52,502 nucleotides of DNA from Asaia bogorensis (GCA_945869965.1 CAMBRC010000021.1:1-52502), one strand, 5' to 3'. Shown: positions 14,985 through 24,249, counted from the stretch's first letter. The notes: generated by a model from the letters alone, not told the origin. Program-made: numbers and translations.

Positions 14985-16025
14985 CTATTTCCCGACAAGG
15001 GCCATCAACGAGAGGATCTCGAACGCCATCATGGCACCGATCTGGGCGGTGACGGTATTGGCATCGTATTGCGGCGCCACCTCCACCACATCGCCGCCGA
15101 TCACGTCCAGCCCGCGCAGCCCGCGCAGGATCGCCTGGGCCTCGCGCGGGGTGAGCCCGCCGACCTCGGGCGTGCCGGTGCCCGGCGTATAGGCAGGGTC
15201 CAGCCCGTCGACATCGAAGGTGATGTAGAACGGGCCGTCGCCAACCACCGCCCGGGCGCGCGCGATGACGGCCGGGATGCCCATGGTGTCGACCTCCTCG
15301 GCATGGATCACCGTCATGCCGGATTCGTAGCTGAATTCGTAAAGCAGCTCGGCCGAGCCGCGGATGCCGATCTGGATACAGCGCTCGGGATCGAGCACGC
15401 CATCCAGCACCGCCTGGCGAAACGGCCCGCCATGGTGGAACCGGCTGCCCTCGGCGGGGCCGGAGGTGTCGCAATGCGCGTCGATATGCACCATGCCCAC
15501 CGGCCGGTCGCGCCCCAGCGCACGCAGGATCGGGTAGCTGATCGAATGGTCGCCGCCGATCGAAAGCGGCTTGACCCCTGCGGCCTGCACGCGGGTGTAG
15601 AACGCCTCGATATCGGCAATCGAGTCCGGCAGCGAATAGCGGCTGCGAAACGGCACATCGCCCACATCGGCAAAGTTCAGCTCGGCCTTCGGCGTCACCC
15701 GCAGCGCATGGTGATACGGCCCGATCCGCTCGATCGCCCGCACGGCGCGCGGACCGAGCCGCGATCCCGCCCGATTGGTCACCGCGAGGTCCATCGGCAC
15801 GCCGATCAGCGCCACATCCAACCCGCCGAAATCCGCCAGATCCGGCGCATCCGGCCGATACGGCGCATCCAGCAGCGTCGACACCCCGGCATATGGCAGC
15901 GGCCGCCGGCCTTGGGTGTTGAACGCCGCATCGGCCGCCCGCTTCAGCGCGGGGTCGCGGATCTCATCGCGTCGGTCGTTCGGGTAGCGGGCGCGCAGGG
16001 CAGCGAGCTTTTCGGGGTTGGGCAT
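14985..16025 (-). CDS. Ureohydrolase (agmatinase/arginase family)
   Basis: A 346-residue ureohydrolase with a complete set of six metal ligands: H160 in GGDHS, D182/H184/D186 in IDAHCDT, and D271/D273 in TFDVDGLDP. It hydrolyses a guanidino compound to an amine plus urea. The length and the about 45-residue N-terminal extension resemble the agmatinase / guanidinobutyrase / guanidine hydrolase branch more than arginase. Cotranscription with an N-demethylase-like DUF3445 gene suggests an N-methylated guanidine substrate, but nothing in the active site seen here proves that. Catalytic competence looks likely. Confidence 0.85.
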   Translation of the reverse strand: MPNPEKLAALRARYPNDRRDEIRDPALKRAADAAFNTQGRRPLPYAGVSTLLDAPYRPDAPDLADFGGLDVALIGVPMDLAVTNRAGSRLGPRAVRAIERIGPYHHALRVTPKAELNFADVGDVPFRSRYSLPDSIADIEAFYTRVQAAGVKPLSIGGDHSISYPILRALGRDRPVGMVHIDAHCDTSGPAEGSRFHHGGPFRQAVLDGVLDPERCIQIGIRGSAELLYEFSYESGMTVIHAEEVDTMGIPAVIARARAVVGDGPFYITFDVDGLDPAYTPGTGTPEVGGLTPREAQAILRGLRGLDVIGGDVVEVAPQYDANTVTAQIGAMMAFEILSLMALVGK

Positions 16026-16098
16026 GCGGCACTCCGGGGTTCAGCCCCAATCTGGACCGGCCGCGCCGCGACTTCCACCTCTGTTGCGTGACGCTTGG

Positions 16099-18090
16099 CT
16101 AACCGATGCGGCCCTCGCCGAGGATCATCCGCTGCACGAGGCCCGGCCGCGGCCGCGCCGCCATCTTCCAGTTGCCCAGCGCCGTGCCCTGTTCCAGCAG
16201 CGGCGCCAGCGTGGTGATCCAGCGATCGACCTCGGCCAGCTTGACCCCGGTCGTCATCTCGATCCCCTGTGCCGTCCGCGCGGCATAGCCGGGATCGGCC
16301 AGCGCCGACAGCACCTTGCGCCCGTCATCACCTTTCTCAATATCCGCGAGCGCAGCCTCGACCGCCGCCGGCAGCCCGGCGAACTGGTTGCGCCGATACA
16401 GGTCCGTCATCAGGGTCCAGCGCACGAACGACTCCACCGCGTCGCGCAGCCCAAGCCGCCGCGCCGTCCAGCCCGCCATGCCGCCAGCGGTCTTGTTCAG
16501 AAGCGCCATCGCCCGCGCCCCGGCCGCGCGCACGACGTCGTCCACCTCGCGCTGCCCGACGCGCGGCCATTGCGGCGGCTCCGGCTCCTCCACGGTGTCC
16601 ATCACCGGGATCATCTGGTACCGCATCTTTTCGTCCTCGGGCACCCCCTTCGGGCCGTCACTGCCCCGAAAACGCTGCGGCGCCGCGACCCCGGCATAGC
16701 CAGGCCCGAGCACCGTGTTGCCAACTGGAAAGCAGAAATGCCGCTTCAGGAAGCGATAGGCGTTGTACCGGCCAAGCTGATAGTCGTGCGCCCGCATCGC
16801 CTCGCTCAGGAAGCCGCCGAAACCACCCGTCAGGCCACAGGCGATGGCATGCGGCTCGGGCTTCCACGTGCCATCCGGCCGCTGCGTGTAGCGCCGCGGC
16901 GAGATCAGGAAGCGGCTGTTCACCTCGGGGTTCAGCGCGTCCACCACCGCATCCAGCTTGAACCGCGCCTGGTCGATCAGCATCGGCAGCAGGTGGCGCA
17001 GCACACTCATCAGCGTGCCATCCGGCAGCGCCGGTGCCGGCGGGCTGGCGGACGGGAACGGGTCGATCATCAGCACCGCCCGGTCGGCCAGCGTAGCGCT
17101 GCGCTCGTTGCGCGTCGCCGCGATTTTCATCACGGTCCAGCGCGCCAGCTCGAACGGCTCGTTGTCGATCACCCCGCCATCCACCGCCCGGCGCCGGATC
17201 ATCCCTGTCCCGGTCCAACCATCCGCCGGCGGCAGGTGAAACCGGGCGGGCCCGTCCGGGGTGCCGGTGATCGGCCACTGCCGCGCCGCCAGGTGCGCCA
17301 TCGGCACCTCCGGCAGCGCCCGCGCCCGCAGCCCCACCGGAAAGGCGCTGCTGCCCAGCGTGGCATCGATGAAGCCGCGCCACGCCCCGCTGGCATGCGG
17401 CGCTGGATCGCCCACCAGGCTCGCCACATCCAGCGGCAACGCCGGGTCGGGATCGGCCCAGTCGCTGGCAAGCTGTGCGCTCCCCACCCCGCGGACGGAA
17501 AAATGCACCCGGTCGGCGTGGCTGGTCATGATATAGGCGGACGTCTGGTCGCCGCCGGAAAACGGGATCGCATACGGCACGCCCTGCAGGTTCGAAACGG
17601 TGACGAACAGGTGCACCCCCTCGGTCAGGTATTTTCGCGGCCCCCGCGTGGCAAACCCCGCCACCGCACGCTCGGCGATCCGGTCCAGGATCGTCGTGTC
17701 GAGCACGGAATAGACCCCGTCCTTGAGGTCGGCCTGGCCCAGCAGGGCATCCCCGTTGCCCTGCGCCACGAAGCGCGGTCCGGTAACCCAGGTCGCATAC
17801 AGCCGCGGCAGCCGCGACGTCACCGTGCCAACCCCGTCATAGACGCGGGACTCCGGATACCCGGCCTCCTTGTCGGCCAGCGCTACCAGCCCGATCGCCC
17901 CGGTGATGCTGCCGGCCGAGGCGCCGGAAATCACCGGCACCACCACATCGTGCGTCGGCACATCCTCGCCCGCGTCCTTGGCCTGTTGCCAGGCCTCCAG
18001 CACCTCGAACAGCATGTCGAACACGCCGCCGCTATAGGCCCCCGCCGAGATCGCCCCCGCCATGGTGACGCCGAGCTGGAACTGCTGCAT
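16099..18090 (-). CDS. Patatin-like phospholipase, DUF3376-type
   Basis: A 663-residue patatin-like protein. An N-terminal glycine-rich GVTMAGAISAGAYSGGVFDML forms the oxyanion region. The nucleophile elbow is GASAGS (serine at about 58) and the catalytic Asp is in RAVDGGVIDNEP. The long C-terminal part fits the bacterial patatin proteins with an extra DUF3376 domain. It is expected to be a serine acyl hydrolase. There is no obvious signal peptide, so it is probably cytoplasmic or membrane-peripheral. It stands alone, divergent from the OFA carrier. Confidence 0.85.
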   Translation of the reverse strand: MQQFQLGVTMAGAISAGAYSGGVFDMLFEVLEAWQQAKDAGEDVPTHDVVVPVISGASAGSITGAIGLVALADKEAGYPESRVYDGVGTVTSRLPRLYATWVTGPRFVAQGNGDALLGQADLKDGVYSVLDTTILDRIAERAVAGFATRGPRKYLTEGVHLFVTVSNLQGVPYAIPFSGGDQTSAYIMTSHADRVHFSVRGVGSAQLASDWADPDPALPLDVASLVGDPAPHASGAWRGFIDATLGSSAFPVGLRARALPEVPMAHLAARQWPITGTPDGPARFHLPPADGWTGTGMIRRRAVDGGVIDNEPFELARWTVMKIAATRNERSATLADRAVLMIDPFPSASPPAPALPDGTLMSVLRHLLPMLIDQARFKLDAVVDALNPEVNSRFLISPRRYTQRPDGTWKPEPHAIACGLTGGFGGFLSEAMRAHDYQLGRYNAYRFLKRHFCFPVGNTVLGPGYAGVAAPQRFRGSDGPKGVPEDEKMRYQMIPVMDTVEEPEPPQWPRVGQREVDDVVRAAGARAMALLNKTAGGMAGWTARRLGLRDAVESFVRWTLMTDLYRRNQFAGLPAAVEAALADIEKGDDGRKVLSALADPGYAARTAQGIEMTTGVKLAEVDRWITTLAPLLEQGTALGNWKMAARPRPGLVQRMILGEGRIG

Positions 18091-18135
18091 CGCCGTTGCT
18101 CCCGCGCCGTCCTGGCGCCGGCGGCGAGCATAAAA

Positions 18136-18160
18136 CTATTGCGACATAGCAATTAATAGT
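18136..18160. promoter_or_regulatory. Nested inverted repeat between patatin and OFA genes
   Basis: CTATTGC and GCAATTAATAG words form an AT-rich interrupted palindrome (18136-18160) about 50 bases upstream of the patatin start in an otherwise GC-rich intergenic region. It is a candidate operator or promoter element. Function is not known. Confidence 0.3.
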
Positions 18161-18230
18161 GATGACGCTTGCGCTGGATCAATGGCAGCCACCGGGATGG
18201 GCGGCATGCTGGCGCGTGACGACAGGATAG

Positions 18231-18345
18231 CAAGGCCAGGCGCTGCCCTGGACCCGCAAGGGGACCGGGCCCCCTTGACCCCATGACTTCGTAGGGGTTC
18301 CAAGGGCGACGGCCCTTGGTGGGGTTGAGGGGCGAAGCTTCCACC
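18231..18345. repeat. GC-rich hairpin-array repeat
   Basis: Consecutive short GC hairpins (CAAGGGG.., CCAAGGGCGACGGCCCTTGG, and others) are separated by GACCCC-like linkers. This is the same style as at 20942-21064, 30042-30104, 35404-35497 and 45325-45563. It lies in the patatin/OFA intergenic region. Confidence 0.6.
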
Positions 18346-18384
18346 TAGCTGGCCTTGCCGCCCGCCATCGCAAGGACGGATCGC

Positions 18385-19680
18385 ATGCTGTTCGATCGCA
18401 CCCAAACAGTGGCGCCGCCCGGCTACAGCCGCTGGATGGTGCCGCCCGCCGCGTTGGCGGTGCACCTCTCGATCGGCCAGGCCTATGCCTTCTCGCCCTT
18501 CAACCTGCCGATGACCCGCCTGCTCGGCGGCACGGCGGACGACTGGAGCTTGGTCGAGCTAGGCTGGATCTTCTCGCTGGCCATCGCCGTGCTGGGCTTG
18601 TCGGCCGCGCTGTTCGGGCGCTGGGTCGAGCGGGTCGGGCCGCGCCTCGCGATGGCGGTGGCCGCCCTGTGCTTCTCCGGCGGCTTCGTGGTCGCCGCCG
18701 CGGGTGTGGCCTGGCACCAACTCTGGCTGGTCTATCTCGGCTACGGCGTGCTCGGCGGCTGCGGCTTGGGCATCGGCTACATCTCGCCGGTCTCCACCCT
18801 GATCAAGTGGTTCCCTGACCGGCCCGGTATGGCCACTGGCCTTGCGATCATGGGCTTCGGCGGCGGCGCATTGGTGGCCGCCCCGCTGGAGGTGGAACTG
18901 ATGGCCCGCTTCCCCGTCCCCGGGGTGTGGCAGAGCTTCCTGGTGCTGGGCGTGATCTATCTCGGCTTCATGCTGCTCGGCGCCGCGGTGGTGCGGGTGC
19001 CGCCCGAGGGCTGGACCCCGCCCGGCTGGACCCCGCCGCCGGCGGTCCAGGTGCGCGGGGTGGAAGCCACCGAAGCCATCCGCACGCGGCAATTCTGGCT
19101 GCTCTGGCTGGTGCTGTGCCTGAACGTCACGGCGGGGATCGGCGTGCTGGGCCAGGCCTCGCCGATGATCCAGGAGATGTTCCCTGGCCGCATCGACGCC
19201 GGGGCCGCGGCCGGCTTCGTCGGCCTGCTGAGCCTGTTCAACATGGCCGGGCGCTTCTTCTGGTCGTCGATCTCCGACCGCATCGGCCGCCGGGCCACCT
19301 ACGCCATCTTCTTCGCCCTCGGCCTCGCCCTCTATGCCACGGTCCCGCTGGCCGGCCGGATCGGCTCGGTCAGCCTGTTCGTCGCCGGTTTCGCGCTGAT
19401 CCTGTCGCTTTACGGCGGCGGCTTCGCCACCATCCCGGCCTATCTGCGTGACCTGTTCGGCACGCTGCAGGTCAGCGCCATCCACGGCCGCCTGCTCACC
19501 GCCTGGTCGGTCGCCGGCGTGCTCGGCCCTGTGCTGGTGAACTACCTGCGCGCCTGGCAGATCGAGCGCGGCGTGCCCCCGGCCCAGGCCTATACGGTGA
19601 CGATGTACGTCATGGCCGCGTTGCTGGCGCTGGGCTGGCTGTGCAACCGGCTCATCCGCCCGCTGGAGAAGCAACCATGA
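18385..19680 (+). CDS. OFA-family MFS transporter (oxalate:formate antiporter-like)
   Basis: A 431-residue, 12-helix carrier of the oxalate/formate antiporter (OFA) family. Seen are LSIGQAYAFSPFNLPMTRLLG (helix 1), a helix 4 GCGLGIGYISPVSTLIKWFPDRPGMATGLAIMGFGGGALVAAPL block diagnostic of OFA, and GLLSLFNMAGRFFWSSISDRIGRR in the C-terminal half. ATG 18385, preceded by AAGGA, is preferred to 18355. OFA proteins move organic anions such as oxalate, formate or pyruvate. It is coupled by ATGA to a tiny membrane protein gene. The substrate is not determined. Confidence 0.85.
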   Translation: MLFDRTQTVAPPGYSRWMVPPAALAVHLSIGQAYAFSPFNLPMTRLLGGTADDWSLVELGWIFSLAIAVLGLSAALFGRWVERVGPRLAMAVAALCFSGGFVVAAAGVAWHQLWLVYLGYGVLGGCGLGIGYISPVSTLIKWFPDRPGMATGLAIMGFGGGALVAAPLEVELMARFPVPGVWQSFLVLGVIYLGFMLLGAAVVRVPPEGWTPPGWTPPPAVQVRGVEATEAIRTRQFWLLWLVLCLNVTAGIGVLGQASPMIQEMFPGRIDAGAAAGFVGLLSLFNMAGRFFWSSISDRIGRRATYAIFFALGLALYATVPLAGRIGSVSLFVAGFALILSLYGGGFATIPAYLRDLFGTLQVSAIHGRLLTAWSVAGVLGPVLVNYLRAWQIERGVPPAQAYTVTMYVMAALLALGWLCNRLIRPLEKQP

Positions 19681-19775
19681 GCATCCGGTTGGTCCTGCTG
19701 TGGCTGATGGTCGGGCTGCCGCTGGCCTGGGGCGTCTGGCGCACCGCGCTCTCCGCGCTCAGGCTGTTCCAGTAG
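19677..19775 (+). CDS. 32-residue membrane protein coupled to the OFA carrier (MFS small subunit)
   Basis: Its ATG overlaps the carrier stop as ATGA, and the reading frame ends at TAG 19773. The product is 32 residues with one hydrophobic helix (LVLLWLMVGLPLAWGVW). Small single-helix proteins of this size and motif are found immediately after OFA-type MFS genes in many proteobacteria and are annotated as MFS small subunits. The conserved position and overlap support translation. Its 3' end overlaps the convergent gntK end by 17 bases. Confidence 0.7.
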   Translation: MSIRLVLLWLMVGLPLAWGVWRTALSALRLFQ

Positions 19776-20265
19776 CGCCGAGACGCGCCACCAGCCCCTC
19801 CACCAACACCTCCGGCGCCGGCCCGATATCCACCACGATCGGGTTTTCCTCCGCCCACGGTGGCTCCAGCGCCGCGAACTGGCTGTCCAGCAGCGCTGCC
19901 GGCATGAAATGCCCCTTTCGCGCCGCCATCCGCCCGGCAATCAGCGCCTTGTCCCCCGCCAGGTAGACCAGCCGCACATCGGGCCGCCCCCCCATCAGCA
20001 CCGCGCGATACGCCCGCTTCAGCGCCGAACAGGTGACAACCCCGCTCACCCCCGCGTCCCGCCAGCCATCGATCACCGCCGCGATCGCCGCCAGCCACGG
20101 CCAGCGATCCGCGTCCGAAAGCGGCGTCCCCGCCGACATCTTCGCCACATTCGCCGGCGGATGCAGTGCATCGCCCTCCTGGAACCGCCAGCCCAGCCGC
20201 TCGGCCAGCCCGCGCGCCACCGTGGTCTTGCCGCTGCCGGAAACCCCCATCACCACCAGTATCAC
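19759..20265 (-). CDS. gntK: Gluconokinase
   Basis: A 168-residue P-loop kinase of the GntK type. Walker A is GVSGSGKTT (7-15), followed by the family signature FQEGDALHPPANVAKM and then CSALKRAYRAVL and KGHFMPAALLDSQF. It phosphorylates gluconate to 6-phosphogluconate. It is the third gene of a minus-strand pentose-phosphate group, its start overlapping the rpiA end by 4 bases. Its product feeds the 6-phosphogluconate dehydrogenase encoded upstream. Confidence 0.93.
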   Translation of the reverse strand: MILVVMGVSGSGKTTVARGLAERLGWRFQEGDALHPPANVAKMSAGTPLSDADRWPWLAAIAAVIDGWRDAGVSGVVTCSALKRAYRAVLMGGRPDVRLVYLAGDKALIAGRMAARKGHFMPAALLDSQFAALEPPWAEENPIVVDIGPAPEVLVEGLVARLGATGTA

Positions 20266-20939
20266 CGCAGCAATTCCTCCACCCGCCCATCGTCGTGCCC
20301 GATGATCGCCCGCTCGACCGGCAACAGGAACAACCCGGTCGCCACCACCCCCGCCACCGCGCGCAGGCTGCGCTCCAGCGTGAACGGATCACGGATCGGC
20401 GCAAAACCAGGACAGTCCAGGATGAGATTGCCGTTATCCGTCCGCACGGGCCCGCCCTCGCGCCGCCGCAGCACTGGCGCCCCCCCCAGCGCCGCAATCC
20501 GCACCGCGGTCACCACACAGCCGAACGGCACCACCTCCACCGGCAATGCAAACTTCCCCAGCCGATCCACCAGCTTGCCCGCCTCGGCCACCACCACAAA
20601 ACGAAGCGCCGATTCCGCCACGATCTTTTCCCGCAGCAACGCCCCACCACCGCCCTTGATCAGCCGCAGCGACCCCCGCTCGATCTCGTCCGCCCCGTCA
20701 ATCGCCAGGTCACACGGCCCCTCCGCCGCCACTAACTCAATTCCCAGCGCCCGCGCCCGCGCTGCCGTCGCCTCCGACGTTGCCACGCCCGTGAAACGCA
20801 ACCCCTCGCCGCGCATCCGAGCGGCCAGAGCCCGCAGCACCAGGTCCATCGTCCGGCCGGTGCCGAGCCCCAGCAACATGCCATCCTCGGCCAGCGCCGC
20901 GGCAGCCTCGGCGGCGGCGTGGCGGGCGAGTTCGGTCAT
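20262..20939 (-). CDS. rpiA: Ribose-5-phosphate isomerase A
   Basis: A 225-residue RpiA interconverting ribose-5-phosphate and ribulose-5-phosphate. Seen are the N-terminal phosphate loop GLGTGRT (24-30; most RpiA have GTGST here), the DGADEIE active-site motif, KGGGGALLREK with the catalytic Lys/Glu region, and the C-terminal DNGNLILDCPGF block. ATG 20939 begins the domain; a longer frame to 21044 runs through a repeat. It is translationally coupled to gntK. Confidence 0.93.
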   Translation of the reverse strand: MTELARHAAAEAAAALAEDGMLLGLGTGRTMDLVLRALAARMRGEGLRFTGVATSEATAARARALGIELVAAEGPCDLAIDGADEIERGSLRLIKGGGGALLREKIVAESALRFVVVAEAGKLVDRLGKFALPVEVVPFGCVVTAVRIAALGGAPVLRRREGGPVRTDNGNLILDCPGFAPIRDPFTLERSLRAVAGVVATGLFLLPVERAIIGHDDGRVEELLR

Positions 20940-20941
20940 GC

Positions 20942-21064
20942 GAAAAGGCGAGGGCTCTGCCCTCGACCCGCTGGGGCCAGCGGCCCCAGACCCCCATTCA
21001 TGAGGGTGCAGGGGGCTCGGCCCCCTGCTGGGGTCCAGGGGCAACGCCCCTGGCCTTTCCCTTC
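20942..21064. repeat. GC-rich hairpin-array repeat
   Basis: Adjacent palindromic blocks GAGGGCTCTGCCCTC, CTGGGGCCAGCGGCCCCAG, AGGGGGCTCGGCCCCCT and CCAGGGGCAACGCCCCTGG are spaced by GACCC-type linkers between rpiA and gnd. They may act as transcription attenuation or RNA-stability structures within the operon. Confidence 0.75.
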
Positions 21065-21074
21065 CTTCACGCGC

Positions 21075-22064
21075 CTAGCCCTTCTTCGGTGCCTCCACAT
21101 GCCCACCAAACCCCAGCCGCATCGCGGACAGCATCTTCTCGGCAAACGTATGGTCCTGGCGCGAACGAAACCGCACGAACAACGACGCCGCCAGCACCTC
21201 GGCCGGGGTGGCCTGTTCGATGGCGGTGTCGATCGTCCAGCGCCCCTCGCCGGAATCCTCCACATGCCCGCTGAAGGTCTCCAACGTCCCGTCCCGCGTC
21301 AACGCCTGCGCCGACAGGTCCAGCAACCAGGACACCACCACGCTCCCGCGCCGCCACACCTCGGCAACATCGGCCATGTTGAAGTCATAGCGCTGGTCCG
21401 CCTGGAGCTTGGCCGAGGCCCGGCCCTGCAGGATGTCGAACCCCTCCGCCATCGCCTGCATCATCCCGTATTCGATGCCGTTATGGATCATCTTGACGAA
21501 ATGCCCGGCACCGCTGGGACCGCAATGCAGATAACCCTGCTCGGCCCTGGGATCATGGCCGGGACCGCGATCCTCGGTGCGCGGAATATCGCCAATCCCC
21601 GGCGCCAGCGCCGAAAAGATCGGATCGAGATACTCAAACGCCGCCTTGTCGCCCCCGATCATCAGGCAATAGCCGCGCTCCAGCCCCCACACCCCGCCCG
21701 ACGTCCCGACATCCAGATACCGCACCCCCTTCGCCCCAAGCTCGGCCGCCCGGCGCACATCGTCCTTGAAATTGGAGTTCCCCCCATCGATCAGGATATC
21801 GCCCGCGCCGAAATACCCGCCCAGCTCGGCAACCGCGTCCTCGGTGATCTTCCCCGCCGGCAACATCACCCATGCCGCCTTGGTCGATTGCTTCAGCTTA
21901 CCGGCCAAATTCGCCAAGGACGTCGCTGGCGTGGCGCCAATGGCCGCCAGGTCCGCCACCGCCTTGGGGTTGGCGTCATAAACCACGCAATGATGCCCCG
22001 CCCGATGCAGCCGCCGCACGATGTTGCCGCCCATCCGGCCAAGCCCGATGACACCCAATTCCAT
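21075..22064 (-). CDS. gnd: 6-phosphogluconate dehydrogenase (decarboxylating), short GndA/YqeC type
   Basis: A 329-residue member of the short class of 6PGDH. N-terminal [13 protein letters not shown] is the dinucleotide motif. [14 protein letters not shown] and the catalytic [23 protein letters not shown] (Lys base and substrate contacts) are complete. It converts 6-phosphogluconate to ribulose-5-phosphate, CO2 and reduced cofactor; the short class is often NAD-linked. It is first in the minus-strand order gnd-rpiA-gntK, which together carry gluconate into ribose-5-phosphate. A GC-rich hairpin array separates it from rpiA. Confidence 0.92.
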   Translation of the reverse strand: MELGVIGLGRMGGNIVRRLHRAGHHCVVYDANPKAVADLAAIGATPATSLANLAGKLKQSTKAAWVMLPAGKITEDAVAELGGYFGAGDILIDGGNSNFKDDVRRAAELGAKGVRYLDVGTSGGVWGLERGYCLMIGGDKAAFEYLDPIFSALAPGIGDIPRTEDRGPGHDPRAEQGYLHCGPSGAGHFVKMIHNGIEYGMMQAMAEGFDILQGRASAKLQADQRYDFNMADVAEVWRRGSVVVSWLLDLSAQALTRDGTLETFSGHVEDSGEGRWTIDTAIEQATPAEVLAASLFVRFRSRQDHTFAEKMLSAMRLGFGGHVEAPKKG

Positions 22065-22122
22065 GGTCCGCTCCCTCGCTCTGACCTTCGCGTCTAGCCG
22101 GTTTTGCAGTGCGGGGGAATCG

Positions 22123-22500
22123 TCACTTGTTGTAGTCGATCCGCAGCCTATGCCCCGGAGACCGACCCGCGGATTCGAACGCGTAACGCACCTCCCGCCG
22201 CGAGCCGTCGGCGAAGGTGACAGTTGCCATGCAGGACCGGCTTCTGATTCCGGCGGCGAGCTGGCGCGGGGCCCGGACGTCGGTGGCGCGCAGCAGGCGC
22301 TTGTTGTCGTACAGCGCCGACAGCCGGTGCATCGCCCATTCTCCGTCGCACGCCGGGGCTTCGTCCATGAGCATGCCCACAAAGCCCCCGATCAGAAGGG
22401 CGGCGATCAGCGCCGCTCCGATGCCGGCGCCGACGATCTTGAATCTTTCTTTCGTATCGGCGGTTCGCCAGCGCTGCCACGCCGGCCGGGTGTCAGGCAT
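22123..22500 (-). CDS. Small membrane-anchored protein of unknown function
   Basis: A 125-residue protein with one transmembrane helix ([24 protein letters not shown], about 22-45) and a C-terminal domain of about 75 residues containing two Cys (PACDG and RSCMATVTF) that would face the periplasm. Its start overlaps the upstream hydrolase end by 8 bases, which makes it the third gene of the phaR operon. No family is recognised. Confidence 0.65.
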   Translation of the reverse strand: MPDTRPAWQRWRTADTKERFKIVGAGIGAALIAALLIGGFVGMLMDEAPACDGEWAMHRLSALYDNKRLLRATDVRAPRQLAAGIRSRSCMATVTFADGSRREVRYAFESAGRSPGHRLRIDYNK

Positions 22501-23506
22501 CCATCGCTTCGCGTACCGCCGCCTTCACGAAGGCGAAATCGGCGGGGATCACCGCGGCGTTCGGATTACCCGCCCGATGGCCCCAGATGCTCGGGATCGG
22601 CTTGAGGATGCCATTCCGCAGATAGGGCAACTCCGCCGCATTGTCGGCCACCCGGAAATACAGATCGGTCTCGCTCGGCATCAGCACCATCCGCGCCCGG
22701 ATCGCCCCCAGTGCTGTCGGCAAGTCGCCACCATCGGCGATATCGCCATGGTACCATGTCATCAGCTGGGCATACAGATTCGCCGCCGGCCGCGCCCCCA
22801 TCCGCTCGGTCCAGTCGGTGCGCAGATAGGTGTCCAGGTCCGGCGCACCCAGGACGCTCATGTGCAGCCCCGCCCGGTAGAAATCCTGGCTCAGCGCCCA
22901 GCCGGCATAGATATGGGCAAACGCCTTCTTGGCCAGCACCGGCTCGGCACTGAACCGGCCCCCGCCGCTATGCTCGGGCGCTGCTTCCAGTGTCCGCAAC
23001 AGGCCGGAATGGAACACCTTGTTGTGCACCGAAGTCCGCGCCGTGCCGCACAGCACGAATGCACGATCGACGCGGTCGGGATGAAGCGCCGCCCAGTGAT
23101 AGGCCTGTTGCGCCCCCATCGAGAACCCATACACGGCGGCCAGGCGCTCGATCCCGAACACCTCGGCCAACAACCGCCGCTGGACCTCGATCAGGTCGGC
23201 GTAAGTCACCAGCGCGGGAAAATCCGGTGTGTCGGCGGCGCTGGAGGAGACCCCGCCGCTGAACATGTTGGGAATGACGATGAACCACCGCGTCGGGTCC
23301 AGTACTCCGTCCGGGCCGATGAGAAATTCCATGTCCGGGTGCGTCGCCCCGTACGAACACGGATACAGGATCACATTGTCCTTCGCCGCGCTCAGCGTAC
23401 CATGAGTCTTCCACACCACCCTGCAGTCGCGGATCACGCCGCCTTTGGCCACCGGAAAATCGCCCGGCGCAAAGACCCCCTCGGCTTGGGGCCAGTCAGG
23501 TGTCAC
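22493..23506 (-). CDS. Alpha/beta hydrolase related to homoserine O-acetyltransferase
   Basis: A 337-residue alpha/beta-fold protein of the MetX-like group. The nucleophile elbow is YGFSMGAQQAYHWA, with early NVILYPCSYG and FIVIPNMFSGG segments and a late ETDLYF and SIWGHRAGNP providing the Asp and His. It lacks some substrate residues usual in true MetX, so acyltransferase or esterase activity are both possible. It overlaps phaR by 4 bases upstream and the small membrane gene downstream. Confidence 0.78.
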   Translation of the reverse strand: MTPDWPQAEGVFAPGDFPVAKGGVIRDCRVVWKTHGTLSAAKDNVILYPCSYGATHPDMEFLIGPDGVLDPTRWFIVIPNMFSGGVSSSAADTPDFPALVTYADLIEVQRRLLAEVFGIERLAAVYGFSMGAQQAYHWAALHPDRVDRAFVLCGTARTSVHNKVFHSGLLRTLEAAPEHSGGGRFSAEPVLAKKAFAHIYAGWALSQDFYRAGLHMSVLGAPDLDTYLRTDWTERMGARPAANLYAQLMTWYHGDIADGGDLPTALGAIRARMVLMPSETDLYFRVADNAAELPYLRNGILKPIPSIWGHRAGNPNAAVIPADFAFVKAAVREAMDA

Positions 23507-24123
23507 GCCTTGCGCCCGGCGGTGCGCGCCTCGGTGAGCTGTTGGCGGAGCAACTCCACCTCGCGCTTCAGCGCGGCGACCTCCTCCTCCATCGGCGAGG
23601 CCGGCGGCCGGGCGGCGTCTGGCTCTTGCGGCAGGAAGGGCGAGAACAGGCTCATCGCACGTTCCATCATCGCCATGTTTTGCCGGCCGATCTCTTCCAG
23701 CCCGGGCGGGACGAAGGTGCCCAGCGTCTGTTGCACCGACCGGCGAATTTGGTCCTGTTGCACGGTGAAAGCGCCCAGCGCCTGTTCGAGGTATTTCGGC
23801 ACCACCGATTGCATGGAATTGCCATAGAAGCCGATCAACTGGCGCAGGAACCCGGTGGGCAGCATCGCCCGGCCCTTGCTTTCCTCTTCGACAATGATCT
23901 GGGTGAGCACCGAGCGAGTGATGTCCTCGCCGCTCTTGGCGTCATAAACCACGAAGTCGCGGCCCAGGCGCACCATTTCGGCCAGCGAATCCAGGGTGAT
24001 GTAGCTGGAGCTCTCGGTGTTGTACAGGCGGCGATTGGCGTATTTCTTCACCACCACCGTCGGCGCATCGGCCGGTTTGGAGTCAGGGTGGGCTTTGTCG
24101 TCCAACGGCGCTGCTTGCGACAT
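23503..24123 (-). CDS. phaR: Polyhydroxyalkanoate synthesis repressor PhaR
   Basis: A 206-residue PhaR. The N-terminal DNA-binding domain contains the diagnostic VKKYANRRLYNTESSSYITLDSLAEMVRLGRDFVVYDAKSGEDITRSVLTQII, followed by the PHB accumulation regulatory domain, and an acidic coiled-coil-like C-terminus (EEEVAALKREVELLRQQL). It represses PHA and phasin genes and binds the polymer. ATG 24123 is preferred to 24153. It is divergent from the phaC side across about 125 bases, a natural place for its own operator. Confidence 0.92.
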   Translation of the reverse strand: MSQAAPLDDKAHPDSKPADAPTVVVKKYANRRLYNTESSSYITLDSLAEMVRLGRDFVVYDAKSGEDITRSVLTQIIVEEESKGRAMLPTGFLRQLIGFYGNSMQSVVPKYLEQALGAFTVQQDQIRRSVQQTLGTFVPPGLEEIGRQNMAMMERAMSLFSPFLPQEPDAARPPASPMEEEVAALKREVELLRQQLTEARTAGRKA

Positions 24124-24249
24124 CCGGCCCTCTACGGGAATTGTGCAGCGCAAGATAGCACGGGGTTTGGCGGGAGCGAAACCTTCTGCTGCGGCGATTC
24201 CGCCGGAACCGAGGATGCTCTAAGCTCGGCGGCGGAGTACCCATGACGG

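Noticed and set aside
16018-18156. Plus-strand ORF of 712 codons
   Set aside because: It is antisense to the patatin gene, which has clear catalytic motifs. The plus-strand translation is R/P/H-rich with no family pattern.
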